DNA of 64,000 bases from Hemerocallis citrina (GCA_017893485.1 CM030360.1:11148597-11212596); one strand, 5' to 3'; positions 33,263 to 46,119 are shown, counted from the stretch's first letter. The notes: generated by a model from the sequence alone, not told the origin. Made by a program: numbers and translations.

Positions 33263-35102
33263 TGATTGGAGCCTAGGCATGGAGAGTATCAAATGAATTT
33301 TACATAGCAAATAACAACCAAACTCCAAATGATTTACAATACCATTATATTAAAAACTTAAATTATTAGAGAAGGTACACTGGAAACAACACCTAATTTT
33401 TTCCTCCCGTTCAAAATACACTTATTTTTTAAAACAAAAAAGAGATTGTATTGTAAGTTTGTAACCTCATTACACTCGAAAAATCAAATCCAAACTTTGC
33501 CTTCACATACTTCTGATTTACTGTTTCCTTACCTAATCGCAACAAAATCTTGGGAGAGCTATTTGACGTCCTGCAAAATAAACGAAATAGATAAACAATA
33601 TAATAGGAGAATTATTTTTGAGTTAAGGATAATAGTAATTAGAGAATGATTAATAGATGCAGTGAGAAAAATGATTATATCTAAGGTGTGTGACCGATAA
33701 ATATAAAATAACAGGCAAACAATTAAGTTGGTGTGGACATATTTGGGCCGTCAACAGGTTAGTCGGGATGCATACAGTTGAACTCACAGAGAGGGCCTTC
33801 TATTGATTCAGAATATTATGAGTTAAGGAAAAATGAAGAAAGCAATAAAACAAAGCATGTGAAAAACAATTAAAGACACTCCCACCAACAGAAGAAAGTG
33901 TTGACTATATACGCTAAAGTCATAATACTCGATAACTCATAATACTCGATAACTCAATACGAAACTAATCAAGGGCTACTAAAAGATTTTGACTCTATAT
34001 GCCAAAGTCATATGATTAACTTAGTGCACAAAAGTCATGTACAATTACAATGTAACTTACGCGGTACAGATATACACAAACTGAACACATCATACATCAA
34101 AATATGTTTGCTTAGCCTTAAAGTAATATACAAATGTTATGAAGAATGGTTGGTCACTACTTGTTGGCAGCAACACAACTAAGTTGGTGATTACCAATAA
34201 ATTCAAGCATCTCAATTTTGCAGGAGAATCATTATGTATTAAAATTATTTTTGAAAAGGCCAATGGACTTAAGATGCCGCAGTTATAGACAAAAAACGAG
34301 AGTAATAGGAGAAGATGATTCGTGTGATTCAAAAAATATATGTCAGAACAGTTACCCAATCTTGAGAGGCAACAAGCAACAGAAAATATATTTTAAAGCT
34401 TGCCATAGGTGGAGGTGTGGTGACGCTGAATTTCGAAGTCACTAATGTATTCTTCAGGTATTTCTGTGGAAGATGAAGACTTAACAATGCAGATAGGTTT
34501 AAAGTGGAATGTGTCCCCAAATTATTATTGCAGGTATAATGGGAGATTGCGTGCAACACATGATTAGCTGATGGTTGTTTTATTGAAGTTCAGTTTTGCA
34601 GCTAATTTGTTGAGAAGATAATATCATGTGTTCAAATCCCTTATTTTAAGGTTCTCTTATTAATACGTCTCCCAGTTATTACTATTTTTAGATAGAACTG
34701 TGAGGCCATTGGATTATAAATTTGCTGCTTTCTAACTTGAGGATGGACATTAGAAATGGAAGTAGCATGAGTTATTGTGGTTATCGCTCAAGCCAAATAA
34801 AACTTCATACAATACATATCAAAATGGAGCTTAAAAAGATGATAGATTTTGTTAAAAATTCTCTCTACATTTCGTACAACTATTATAAAGCCTTTATCCT
34901 AACTGTTGAAAAGGAGGAATCATCGCCTCTTAATAACTTGAGAGTTAAAAGTCATCTCCTAAAATAAAAAAGTAAAGAAAGTGTGACAAACTGATAGAAA
35001 AATTAATCAAAAGTTTAAAGTTGGATGTGAATCTAACAGTAACTTTCATTGAGTAAATAATGGAAAAGATCATAAGTGAAGTAATCCTAGTAAAAAAAAT
35101 AT
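33263..35102. repeat. Duplicated non-coding flank, unit 2
   Basis: Shorter counterpart of 22917-26874, lacking the hairpin region and the 1.8 kb that holds the LINE fragment and tandem duplications. No gene recognised. Confidence 0.7.
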
Positions 35103-37616
35103 TTAATGAGAACCAATGTAAAACTTACATGCGAATAGGATTTGGCCTTCTTTCGAAACCATCGGAAACTCCAATATTTCTGGCATAGCTACATCCTTAA
35201 TAGTGACAAGGGCATTTTCACTGAAACTAACAATCATCGTCTTGAGCGATTGTGCTTTGGCTAAAACAAACTGTATGAACTCAAGTTCGGCTTTTACACA
35301 CGATATCTTAGTAATTTTTGCTGTTTGAAGTTTATCAAATACACCAAGATGTTCTTGTGCTTCCCAAAAATCTGGCCCAAGTCCAGCAACTTTCGTACTG
35401 TAATAACCAGCCTAAGAAAAAAAAAGTCATAAGAGAAGCAAAAAATCATATATTCAGGTAAATGGATTAGTGAAAGTTGTGCATGTCTTACCAGATACTC
35501 GAATTCTTGTAGATTAGGACTGCTCCTTAGCAGGCAAAGAGTGAGTAATGCTTCTGATTCAATATCAAAACTTACATCCAAGATCATTATTTTCAGATGG
35601 TCAAAGCTGATTGGGAGTCTTCTTGGTATATGGGCTTTATGAGGATGCTAAAATCACCCAAAATGAACAATATGTCAAGTCACCATTTTAACTAAAAATA
35701 GCTCGAACAAAAATGATAAAAAATTGTCCAATGCAATGTGAAAATAAAAATAAAAAGAAGTGGCTTAAAAGGGTTTATAACTAAGCCTAGGTTCTCACCT
35801 GAATTTGGCTTAAAATTCTTAACCCGTTGAAGGTTAGCAACCCAAAATGGAACCAACAGATAAAATATACAAAGATAAGGTTTTGACATGGTGGTACTAA
35901 AGGTCTATTTTTTAGGCTTGGTTTAGGATGCTGTTAATTAGTTTACACAATTTCAGTTATCTGATGTTAATTTACACAATTTCAGTTATCATATCTTCAA
36001 AATGTTCAAAGACTTTTGTGTGGTCAAGAAACTCTACTTATCTCATCCCGAAAGATAAGAGAGATTGTAACAATTGAACTTATCTCAAATGCACTCTTGC
36101 CATAATTTATCAGTCAATTAAGCATGCTCTCTTGTTTTTTTCCTAATAAAAATCCAATTATCCCCTCACATAAGAAGATAAGTAAAATCAATTTTCAATC
36201 AGAGGTAGAGCTAGGTGTAGAGGTCTACTAATAATTTATGTTATCTTAACTACTTCTTCCTTAAGGGATGGGAGCTTGAAATTACTCAGGAAAAACTACT
36301 TTTATTTAACAATATTTTAAATAATAAGTTTAATTATATATATGTCCTTATTGAAAACTTAATTTAAACAAACCTCAATATAATCCCTGATCCACAGCTC
36401 GAGCTTCTTAAGGCATTCCCATAAGTTTGCAATCTCCTTTAGGTCCAACCCAAAAACGATTACTAAGCCTAGGATCGAGCAGAACCACTTCAAGGACTGG
36501 AGCGCTACTTATGGTAAAGTCATCAAGACATGCATCATAGTCGATCGACACTAATTCAAGCCGTCGTAGATTAGGAGCAGCAATATCAAGGCATTGCTTT
36601 TTGTCTCCCAAACTTAATCCAGAGAGAGTAACTTCCACCAACAAGGAGCAAGAAGAAAATAACTTGGAGAGGTGGGCATGGGCATCGAAGCTGACGTGTT
36701 GAAGATGCAGGGATCGGAGATTTTTAAGACTAGAAAAGCCTCCGTCGCCAGTGATTACTAACTGTTTGTTGACCAAGAAATCTCTCGCGTTCACTAACTT
36801 AAGCAATTGGAGATTCGGGGCAATGATATCAAGGTGCTGGGTTTCTGGTAGACGAATGTTTATCAGATTGACTTCCTCCAAGAAGTGACACGCAGAAAAT
36901 AACTTGGAGAGGTTGGCAGCAAATGTGATGGATTCGAGATGGAGTATTCGGAGATTTTTAAGACCAGAAAAGTCTCCATCAATAGTGATAGCTAATTTTA
37001 CCTGCACAGCTTGTTTTAACTTTAAGGATCGGAGATTTGGAGCAAAGAAATCAAGCTGCTGCTTCTGACTTTCCAATGAAGAAATATCTACCAGAGCAGC
37101 AGCCTCCAATAAAGGGCATGACGAAAACAACACCGAGACGATGAAACTAAAAAAGTAGACGTGTTGCAGAAGTATGGTTTGAAGTGTTTTAAAACCAGAA
37201 AAATCTAGCGAAACACAGTCATAGAAGCAGGCTGCTTTGAGTTGGAGATGGGTTAGATTAGGGAAAGAGCGAGCAATGGAGTCGAATCGGCAGTGGGAAT
37301 CGACGAGGTGGAGGGTACGGATGGTGGGGCCGGATTGGACGGAGAGGAAGTTTAAGGCATCGGAGTTGAGATTGGCCTTGAGGAGGCGAAGGGGGCTGGA
37401 GTGAAGGAGGACGATTTGGGATGCGACCAATTTCTTGATATCGAAGAGATCGAGATCGGGGATGGATCGCCAACGGCAACGCCATGAGCGGGATAGGACG
37501 GAGGTCCTTACGGCCTCTTTGAAAGGGATCAAACAGAGGATGTCGTGGATGATGGTTTCGGGTAAGTCGGTTAGGGTTTTAGGTGACGTCATCTTCATCT
37601 TCTTGTTTGATTCCAT
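35103..37616 (-). pseudogene. F-box/LRR/FBD gene, copy 2, frameshifted
   Basis: Tandem paralogue of 26875-29362, with the same exon structure: exon 1 from ATG 37616, exon 2 at 35647-35492, exon 3 from 35411. The F-box and LRRs of exon 1 are intact. A 5-bp deletion near 36411 (aagattacgcattcc in copy 1, aaggcattcc here) shifts the frame just before the end of exon 1. Translation ends at 36408 after 402 residues and loses the FBD domain. Exon 2 and 3 frames and splice sites are otherwise kept. It is either a recent pseudogene or a truncated F-box/LRR protein. Confidence 0.8.
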
Positions 37617-37847
37617 TGATGACTACGGCGACGGACAAGTATGCAGTAAGGGGTTCTGACTTATGAATTCTGAGAGGAAGGATTATTGGGGTTTCGGCTT
37701 TCGAGGAAGGATTAAAAAAAAGTCTTGGCCTCAGATCCCGGTATGTATTGGGTTGTAGGGTTTTCTGTGTTTTACTTGTGCCAAGCAAAATTGTATCCTT
37801 CTCTTTAAATTCTTCTTATTTTTTTTTTATTTTTTTTTTTTGTATTT

Positions 37848-38084
37848 GATGAAGGCACGTGGTAGGGTTAGGGCTTGTGTTTTGATTACTGTAGTGGCCC
37901 TCATGTAGAATCTATCGAATTTCTTTAAATTCTTCTTATTTCTTCTTATTTTGGTATTTGATGAAGGCACGTGGTAGGGTTAGGGTTTGTGTTTTGATTA
38001 CCGTAGTGGCCCATGTAGAATCTATCGAATTTCTTGACCCTAGTGACGTTGGACTTTGTGGCTATATATATATATATATATATA
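37848..38084. repeat. 112-bp tandem duplication and (TA)n
   Basis: gaaggcacgtggtagggttagg occurs at 37851 and 37963 in repeats of 112 bp; unit 1 has a single copy near 29573. A TA run lies at 38063-38084. Confidence 0.85.
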
Positions 38085-38339
38085 TGCATCGATTAGAGTT
38101 CTTTATTGCAGTGTTCTTGTTTCTATGCTTCCACCGACCATTTCTTTATCAATCAATGAACATTACATACTTTGGGTTTTGAATTTTTTTAGAAAATATA
38201 TTTTGCATTGTGACAACATGATGGTGGTTACATTGGTTGTTTATTATGATGAAAATTTTGTTATAAATCATAAATGGCAGTATTGAGTGGAAAGAAGATT
38301 GCTACTATTATATGGGTCTGGATAGAGTCCTATTAGAAT

Positions 38340-38660
38340 TTTTTCCCAAACTGTCCCACTTTTTTAAAGTTTTTTCCAAACAGTCTTTTTTTTTTTTTTT
38401 TAATTCTCAAACTGCCTCACTCGCTTTCTGAAAAAACGAGTGTGGTTAAAACTTCATTGTTTTTTCAGAAAGCGGGTGTGAGGTTTTTGATTTTCGGAAT
38501 TCTAGACTCACTTTATGAAAAAGCGACATGTTTTCAACTAAACTCGTTTTTTCAAAAAGTGAGTGTATCGTTTTGATAAATACTTTCCAAAGTGGGTCAG
38601 TTTGGTAAATACTTTCAGAAAGGGGGTCATTTTGGTAACAAGTTCTACTAAACATGGGGG
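38340..38660. repeat. Cluster of short palindromic modules
   Basis: Several modules of the form actcgctttctgaaaaaacg/agt and actcgttttttcaaaaagtg/agt occur in both orientations within 300 bp, mixed with tttggtaaatactttc repeats. No coding capacity or terminal repeats identified. Confidence 0.5.
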
Positions 38661-39618
38661 GAAGATCGTGTAGCATACTTTTTATGAATAATGCGAACAA
38701 TAGGGGAATTACTACAAACAAAATAGGGGAAGTAGCATCTTTACTTTTGTGAAACATGTATTATATTGGCCTCATTGTCATGACTTGGTTATCTCTAATC
38801 CAGTGCAAGTTCCTTATTGCAAAAAATATCCATATTTTTCAATAGATCTTTGCTGATCTAGTTCTGAGATGTTGCCTTATTGAGGTCATTGTAACCATTA
38901 GAGAAAATACGAAAAAATAGACAACCTGCAAAAAAAAACTGCAGAACTAAGAGAATAAGAATTTAACAGAAACATTAGCATGGAAAGTTTTGGCCAAGTC
39001 ATTTAGGAAGAACAAGAGTTCCCAGAATATCACTTGCAGCAAGAATGGTATTAACCCATCACAAAGTTTTCTCAATAAATTCTTAGCTATATCAAGTTCC
39101 AAATCTTTGCTGAAACCAATTGAAAGAGTTGCAGGAGTATCATTGTAAGGCTTGATGTTCCTCGCTTGATGTTCCTCTTCTCCATGGATTCGATCTGCAA
39201 ATGGATGCATTTAATTTGAAAGACAACAAATCTAACGGCTTTATTATGTCTTCTTGACACTATGATAAAAAAATGCAACTATAAGATATGATTTTTTTTT
39301 TTAAACTGCATCAAGTGATTTGATAACGAACTGCAGTGTTTCACTGTGATTGTAAAATATGAGCAACACCAAATCCCTCTTGCATAATGTCCACTCGAAC
39401 GCCCATGGATTTTATCATCAACTTGTTGAATTGATTTTAGGATATAGGACTTACCTATTAGAGCAAGCTATTCTAAAGGATACCCTGTTCTTCCATCAAA
39501 TATTCACATGCATGCCACATAATCACTTAAAAGGGTTAGCTGTCCAATGTATCACATGCATGCCACATAATCACTTGCTCATTTACTAAATGAGCAAGTT
39601 ACTCATATCCCTTTTACC
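38661..39618. other. Gene-free stretch
   Basis: AT-rich. A minus-strand frame at 38947-39210 has a mixed-composition start (ARNIKPYNDTPATLSIGFS) that could be a captured exon, but I recognise no family. A 25-bp direct repeat (tcacatgcatgccacataatcacttr) lies near 39505-39577. Confidence 0.3.
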
Positions 39619-39619
39619 C

Positions 39620-39678
<59 letters not shown>
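39619..39678. repeat. (TA)n microsatellite
   Basis: About 60 bp of TA repeats with interspersed tg. Confidence 0.95.
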
Positions 39679-40138
39679 GGGAAATGACCAAATGATGCCC
39701 AAACCCCAAAGTTTTTAAAATATAACAAAAAACCACCAACTATTAAGTTTTATGTTAAGTTAATGAAACAATCTCTGAATATACCTCTTAACATATTTAA
39801 ACTCGTTAAGAAGAGTGTGAAATGTCAAAATTGTCATCCACCATCTCCACCATCTTAACGGGCTTAAACCCCATCACCATCATCTCTGAAACTCATCTCC
39901 ACCAACAACACTGACCACCGACCACCATCACCACCACCACCGAAACTCATCACCATCACCTTCATCTCCACCACAATTAAAAACAAAACAAAACAATAAA
40001 AAATGAAAAAAATGAAGAAGAACACAAAAGAGAAGAAAGAGACTAGGGGTATTTATGTAATTTCACATTATTTCTGCTAAAATTTTAACGGAATATGTTT
40101 TTTGTCATATTTTAAAAACTTCGAATGTTATATGGGTA
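39679..40138. mobile_element. MITE-like element
   Basis: The two ends share an inverted repeat with core aagtttttaaaatat(a/g)acaaaaaac (left at about 39708, right at about 40100-40125). The interior has CCA/CAT triplet-rich DNA (39830-39975) and no coding potential. About 460 bp. The superfamily is not assigned, and target duplication is obscured by the TA run. Confidence 0.5.
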
Positions 40139-40175
40139 CTAGGTATGCCCGTGGGACGTGCCTACGGCACATATT
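40139..40175 (-). mobile_element. Helitron-like 3' terminus
   Basis: Minus strand: hairpin GTGCC-GTA-GGCAC, 15 bases, then CTAG followed by T. A short GC-rich hairpin 10-20 bases before CTRR, with insertion before T, is the Helitron 3' signature. Its 5' end was not located with confidence. Confidence 0.55.
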
Positions 40176-40539
40176 CGGGACTGCATGTAAATTTAGTTAG
40201 ATTTATTTGATTGGGTGAACTGCATATAAATTTCTAAAAAAATTAAAACATTTTAACGAATAAGTGGGTGTAAACAAAAAAAGGTGGGTGTAAACAAATA
40301 CACCCACCTTTCTAATACAATCAACTACTCCATACAGGCCTCTTCTGAAATTATATTGCTTCCTAATAGTTTTCTAATACGACGTCCTTAAAATGTTTCA
40401 TACGGCACGTTATCGCGACGTCTTAACTTTCTTTAAAATGTTTAGTAAATATTTCAACAGTATTATTTAAAATTTTACAGGCATGATTGTAGTAAAAATT
40501 TCGATAGAATCTCTGATGAAATATTATTCCTTTGAGAGC

Positions 40540-41590
40540 AATTCCTTAACATCATAGACAGTGAAATTGAATCCTCCCTAGCCCAATCCAAGCCACATTA
40601 CACAGTCATAATATATATTAGGCTCTGGAAAAAAAAACTTCATATGACTAAAGATATAGTTTGGAATCATAATAGATTTTAGAAAATTTTCTGAAAATTT
40701 TGACAGAATCTTCATATTTGGAAAGTTAATCACATATTTTATATACCACTTTGTTCAATTCAAAATGCCCTCAATCTCCACCAATCTATATAATAAAATG
40801 AGAGTATAGAAGGGGAAAAGGGAATTTCAGTGTATTCACATTTGCCATTAATTCAATATAGGACATTGGAAAATTTTTATACGGCAGAATACAGGGTAGG
40901 TCTGTCAAATAAATTTCATATCAGAAATCGGATTGCAGATTGGACATTTGATAAGTGCAAGATCTATGGCCTTCTCATATCTTGAAGGTCTGCAGTATAT
41001 GTGTCTCCTTCATCTTATCTTCTTTCTTTGTCAATCTGGCACCAACTTACCAATGCTTGAATTTAAGATCAACTTCAAGCCCACAATTAGTTGATCCTCT
41101 GGCTGATGCGTTTAATTTTAGAGTTACTACTTTGCAGAATGACGTCTGGCTGCTGCTTTTAATTTTAGAGATACTACTTTGCAGAATGACTTTAACATTG
41201 ATGATGATTAGTAAAATATGCTTATCTAATATATTTTCATCAGAACTTGAACACTTCTATCTAACCATGGAGACATGTTATCCTATATAAAATGTTTAAT
41301 AAAAACCCAGATATCGTTTGAAAACATAATAGATTTTAGAAAATTTAGTAAAAATTTTGACAGAACCTCCCCTAAAATATTAGCCCTCTTACAGAAATTC
41401 CTTACGGAATTCTGCTAACAATTAAATATATGACATCACAGGCCATAAATATCAATCCTCCCCAGGCTCAATCGAGCAACATCACACAGGCATCATATAT
41501 ATAAGGCTCTGGGGGGAAAAATCAGAATATAATGCAAGATACAAAAAAAAAACCAAAAGTTCGTTTGAAAATGTAATAAATATTTTGAAA
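40540..41590. repeat. Diverged direct repeats about 0.88 kb apart
   Basis: Blocks at 40540-40720 and 41340-41580 share atagattttagaaaatt, aattttgacaga, a tcctccc...caatc segment, and ggctctgg followed by A/G runs. A 46-bp local duplication lies at 41112-41190. No gene recognised. Confidence 0.55.
40786..40815 (+). other. Possible Helitron 5' terminus
   Basis: TCTATATAATAAAATGAGAG preceded by A resembles common plant Helitron 5' ends and shares 14 bases with the one at 59357. It is AT-rich, so chance is possible. Confidence 0.3.
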
Positions 41591-43098
41591 AACCTTCGAA
41601 AAACCTTTAAAAAACCAAACACAGAACCCAATACTCCACAAAATTGCGGGTACGGGTATTAACATAACTATATTATATCATCATTATATACAGTTACTTA
41701 CATCATCTCCCAAAATGCTAAATATTACAATTATTAAAACTATTACATCCTCCACCATACTAAACACCAACCAACTGAATGAAAAAAAAAAATTACATGG
41801 TTGTAGGAGAACACAATGGTTGAAGTCTTCAAAAATATGACCAAACAGTGAGCCTAAAAAAACAGTTAGAGTTTTGAATCAAATAGTAAGAGTTTACAAT
41901 TAACAATTAAAACAATAGTAATAGTTTTGAAACCATTACCTTTCAAACAGAACAATGGCTTCAACCAAACATATTCCTCATCACCCTACAAAAAGTTAAA
42001 CTGTCAATATGTACATGACGGTTTTGAGTGTGGACGACAATCTGGGAAAAAAAGAAGCATTAAATTAGCAGCAATTAACGGTTAACATAGGGTGTAGTTG
42101 TAGTAAATATAAATTTACCTTATTGCAACCCCAATTCATCAATGTAGTTGCATTTATAAATTTGAGGTCCATGTTAGCTGCTTCCCAGTTCTATTAAAGC
42201 TCAAAAGTAAAACAACAATGAAAATAAATTTTAGTAAGGTAAATCTATCATATATAAATGGATTTTTTTATTTTGTCGTCTTGTTTCATTAAAGAAAAAA
42301 TAATAAGTTAATAGACGACCCTCTTTCAATTTTTTTCTTCTTATATATGGTGTCAATATTTTATTACTGATAAGTTAAATGATTTGAAGAGTTTGCTGGC
42401 TCATTATTGATTTAATGTTTGCCATCAAATAATAGAAATGGTGATACTTGTTTTTGCTAAAATAATTGTTTGTTATTGCAACTCCAATTGCTATATAGTT
42501 GAAAATTTAGCATCGTCTTGTAGAAAAATAAAGAGATTCAATATATATATGCTTGTGTTTAAGATAACCATAGTTATATTTAATATCCATCTCTATGAAA
42601 TAAGTAAAGAAATTAATCTGTTACAGATTTAAACATATGAGTAGTGTAACTGTAACGTGTGAATTGAAAAAAAGATGATCACACTAAAGGCTTGATAGTG
42701 TAACTGTGAAGTGTGAATTGATAAACAGATGATCACACTAAAGGCCTGATAAGATACTAATGTATATACTTTTCTTTTACGATCATTGTTATACATCATC
42801 TCCCAAAATAATAACCGTTAAGATCATTGTTGCCATGCATACTGAAATATATAGTTAATAAGATTATCTGTATACTTGAGAGGACACAACTTCATAAAAT
42901 GTGGGCCAGGTCTAGTTAGTGGGTTTAAACTAAACCACTAAAAAATTACAGCCCAAACTCACATCAACTATCATAAAACTCATACAGTTGACTAAATTAA
43001 TTGTACCATTATCTCTATATTTGCTCAACCCCATCGCTAAATCTCTGTCTCTCTCTCAGGCCTGCTTCACATATCACTCTCTTCGTTCTTGTAATTTC
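41591..43098. other. Gene-free AT-rich stretch
   Basis: The only structure seen is a 58-bp tandem duplication at 42641-42757 (agtgtaactgt...gatgatcacactaaagg). Confidence 0.4.
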
Positions 43099-43266
43099 GG
43101 GTGATGCAAAGAATGCACATTTGAAGAAGTTGGAGAATGCCTCAGAAAATCTTAAGCTCTTCAAGGCTGACTTGCTCGACCCTAAAGGACTTCGTTCTGC
43201 CATTGAAAGGTGTGAAGGAGTTTTCCATGTCGCTAGTCCTATGCCAGTCCCAGAGGCTACTACAGA
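43099..43266 (+). pseudogene. Cinnamoyl-CoA-reductase-like exon (fragment, part 1)
   Basis: Encodes [20 protein letters not shown], a DLLDPKGL block and [13 protein letters not shown]. This is the second Rossmann-fold segment of the plant CCR/DFR short-chain reductase family, which reduces hydroxycinnamoyl-CoA or related substrates with NADPH. The first exon with the glycine-rich NADPH loop is absent. The upstream splice acceptor is not obvious and the downstream donor would be GC (gag/gcaaga). The next exon lies 11 kb away beyond the chromovirus. A gene fragment, probably moved by a transposon. Confidence 0.8.
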
Positions 43267-43423
43267 GGCAAGACTTTTTACATATAATATTCGTTGATTA
43301 TATGAAATGTTAGCTACCTTTTTATGGGCTGCAGCCATATTTTCTTGTAATCTATGCTTAATAAGCACTTAGTCGGAAAAAAATTAGTTTTGATATCTTC
43401 AGTGGTCGTTTCCATTACAGGGA

Positions 43424-43428
43424 TATAC
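43424..43428. repeat. Chromovirus target-site duplication, left (TATAC)
   Basis: Repeated exactly at 54081-54085. Confidence 0.93.
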
Positions 43429-44973
43429 TGTAACGCCCCGAATCCCAATTACACTGAATTCGAGATGTTCTATAGGATCTTTTCACTTTCTTAGCACACT
43501 TTTACAGGGAAATTAAAACTTTGCATCATACATCAGAGTTTACATCATAATTACATCTTTCTTTTGCACAGCGGAAGTAAAATACAACAATTGAATACAA
43601 GTACAACAGCTTGATAAAATCTTTAAGCATCCAAATCCTCTTTAATCTTTAGCATAACATTTACCTGCATGTTAGACTGTGGGTACGTCAGTTTATTCAA
43701 CCGACGATCATTATACACGGCCGTCCTCGCTTGCCGGAAATAGTATAACTTAACATTTCATATTTAACAAACACAAACTTGTCACATTCAGACTAAAGGG
43801 ACTACCCTATTGATGTCGTGTTGTGATTGTGCACTTAGTCCTTAATGCAGTTAATTATATGACACTAATGCACACTTGTTCGGATTCTATGCATCCCATA
43901 CTACATAGGTCCGAGGGCAAGCCCTTATTCGTCTTCATCTTTATAGGGTTCAATCCCCCGTTATGATCTAATCTACTACTGTAATTACGGTAAGTATCCT
44001 AGATGTTATCTGACCTACGAACTCATGTTTAGGCACTCTGGAGTAGTATCCTCACCCAGACGCATCATGGGAATTCCTGGGATACGCTCTCACCATAAAC
44101 ATGACACCACCCGTAGTCTTCAAACATCCCACGAGCGTCGCCACTGGGACGGTACTCTGGAACAGTATCCTCACCCAGACTCGTCATGGGAATTCCTGGG
44201 ATACGCTCTCGCCGCTACCCAGGGCCCTCATACTCCGTGTTTTTCTCTTACTTTCATCACGTCTTCACTATGCACTAGCCCTTAGTTTTATTTAAAAATC
44301 ATGAACAAAATAATCACTAGAGTTAGCCTCTCCATCGACCGGACTTATTCATTTAATTCATCATGACCAACCTCGGTCTAATTTCAATTCAATTCACTTT
44401 TCTCAATGCCGGGGAGACTTAGCTACTCTATTTCAAATTTCATTTCACAATCTTTAACTCCTGACAATTTCCATGTCGAGTTTCATACTCATTCTTTTTC
44501 AATTCATGATTACACTTTATTCACAAGTCCACGATGATACTTTTAATTCATGAAAACAATTCGTGCATATAGCCAACAATTTCTTTTCCTTTTTCATAAA
44601 TCATGGTTTTTATTTTCATAACCATACATGAATTTATACAACTTCATAAAATCACATTTCAACCTTCATATTTCATATCTTGCACAATACTCATAATGAA
44701 AATAAATAAAATCATGTCACGCCACAAGCACTTATGCCAATTACTTTATAATAGCCTATCTTTATAAGTTATAAAAATCACAAGTGTATATCTCATAACC
44801 AAAGCTCCATTTATGCTTTTTATTCACAAACCATATTGTATTTCCTTCTAAAAATACCCAAATCACTCTTATAAAATTCCTTGTATTTTTATGAGAATTA
44901 CCATATTTATTTCATAATTTTTGGACTTCAAAAACACCCAAAAAAATATTTTTTTCCAATATGCCAAAGGCAA

Positions 44974-45025
44974 GAATCGAACCAGGCGCCACACCAAGAC
45001 CAAACAGAGCGCCGACCACTAGGCC
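44974..45025 (-). ncRNA. tRNA-like module 1 in LTR (A and B boxes)
   Basis: Minus strand: GGCCTAGTGG (45025-45016, fits the A-box consensus), then GGTTCGATTC (44983-44974, fits the B box) about 32 bases on. This is spaced as in a tRNA or SINE head. No full cloverleaf was drawn. The same module lies at 52370-52421. Confidence 0.45.
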
Positions 45026-45125
45026 GAACTCGGCTCACGTCATATAGGCGACTGGGTTGTATATAACCCTTAGGTTCGCTGCTTACTGTTTTGGGGTAAT
45101 TTTAAAAAAGAAGTGTTCGGCCTGG

Positions 45126-45179
45126 GGTTCGAACCGTGCGACACAGAGAAGCCAACCGGGGTCCCGACCACCTGAGCCA
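45126..45179 (-). ncRNA. tRNA-like module 2 in LTR (A and B boxes)
   Basis: Minus strand: TGGCTCAGGTGG (45179-45168) and GGTTCGAACC (45135-45126), close to canonical Pol III A and B boxes. The intervening sequence resembles module 1, so the two look like a diverged tandem pair. Copy in the other LTR at 52522-52575. Confidence 0.5.
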
Positions 45180-46111
45180 CTGGCTCGGGTTGTCACTAAC
45201 CCAAATCAAATCCCATTTGTATTATTTTCATACTGTTTTGAAAGTAACTCGATATTCATTAAGCCATAGCTTCTTATTACTTTGATAAAATTTTATAAAA
45301 ACTTCCAGATTAGATCCTCAGTCATAAAAGTTCATACCAGTAAAATAATATAATTTTTGGTGCTAATAAAATATATTTTTCACACACAAAAATCCAAAAT
45401 TAATTCATTAAACTACAAAATTTGCATTTTCGACATTGCCATACATTTAATCTACTAGTCTTTTATTCACTAATTCCATGGTGATAATTTACTGATATTA
45501 TTTATTAATTCAACCATCATATATAATTCCCATAGTCCACATTCATATCAACATGAAGGTCCATCTATCACAATTAACAAGTGTACATCATGTCTCTAAT
45601 CATAATAACAACACTCTTAATTCAATTTAATCACTATCACAACTTCACAATAATAAACATGGGGTAATCTACACACAATTTAATCTTAATACTAGAGCCA
45701 TATAAGTTATTCAATACATTTCAATCAATTCACATGCTAACTACTCAAATTAAGTGGGCTCTTTATAATATTTTTCATGCATCTTTAATGGTGTAAAATT
45801 AACATGGATCTACTTTAGAAATATAAAATGTTTCACCCACCTCAATTGGAGAGAAACACAAACAAAAGTAATCGAATCCTTGTAGATGAACGCACCGCCT
45901 CCTAGCAAAAAGCGCTCAAGCTCCAAGCCTCCAAGCCTATGCCGAATGCTTCCTTCAAGCTCCACCCGATGCTCCTTGATGATGCCGGCCACTCCAAGCA
46001 CACAAAACCCACACAACTCTCTTATCTTTTATAACTCCCACAATAATAATAATACTATAAATTAGAAATACACTTTGCATATGAAAAGTTAGCCATGAGG
46101 GGGGGGGGGGG

Positions 46112-46119
46112 TATTTATA
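46112..46119 (-). promoter_or_regulatory. TATA box in chromovirus LTR (3' copy)
   Basis: Minus-strand TATAAATA next to the poly-C/G run. The functional 5' LTR copy is at 53511-53518. It implies a short U3 of about 0.57 kb and an R/U5 of about 2.7 kb. Confidence 0.55.

Noticed and set aside
40955..41290. 111-codon plus-strand frame
   Set aside because: Partly created by a 46-bp local duplication; hydrophobic low-information sequence with no homology.
44025..44285. 86-codon plus-strand frame in each LTR (also 51421-51681)
   Set aside because: Identical because the LTRs are; antisense to the element, with a short internal direct repeat and no homology.
44974..45179. Functional tRNA genes in the LTR
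   Set aside because: A and B boxes are present but I could not fold a standard cloverleaf with acceptor stem; reported only as tRNA-like modules.
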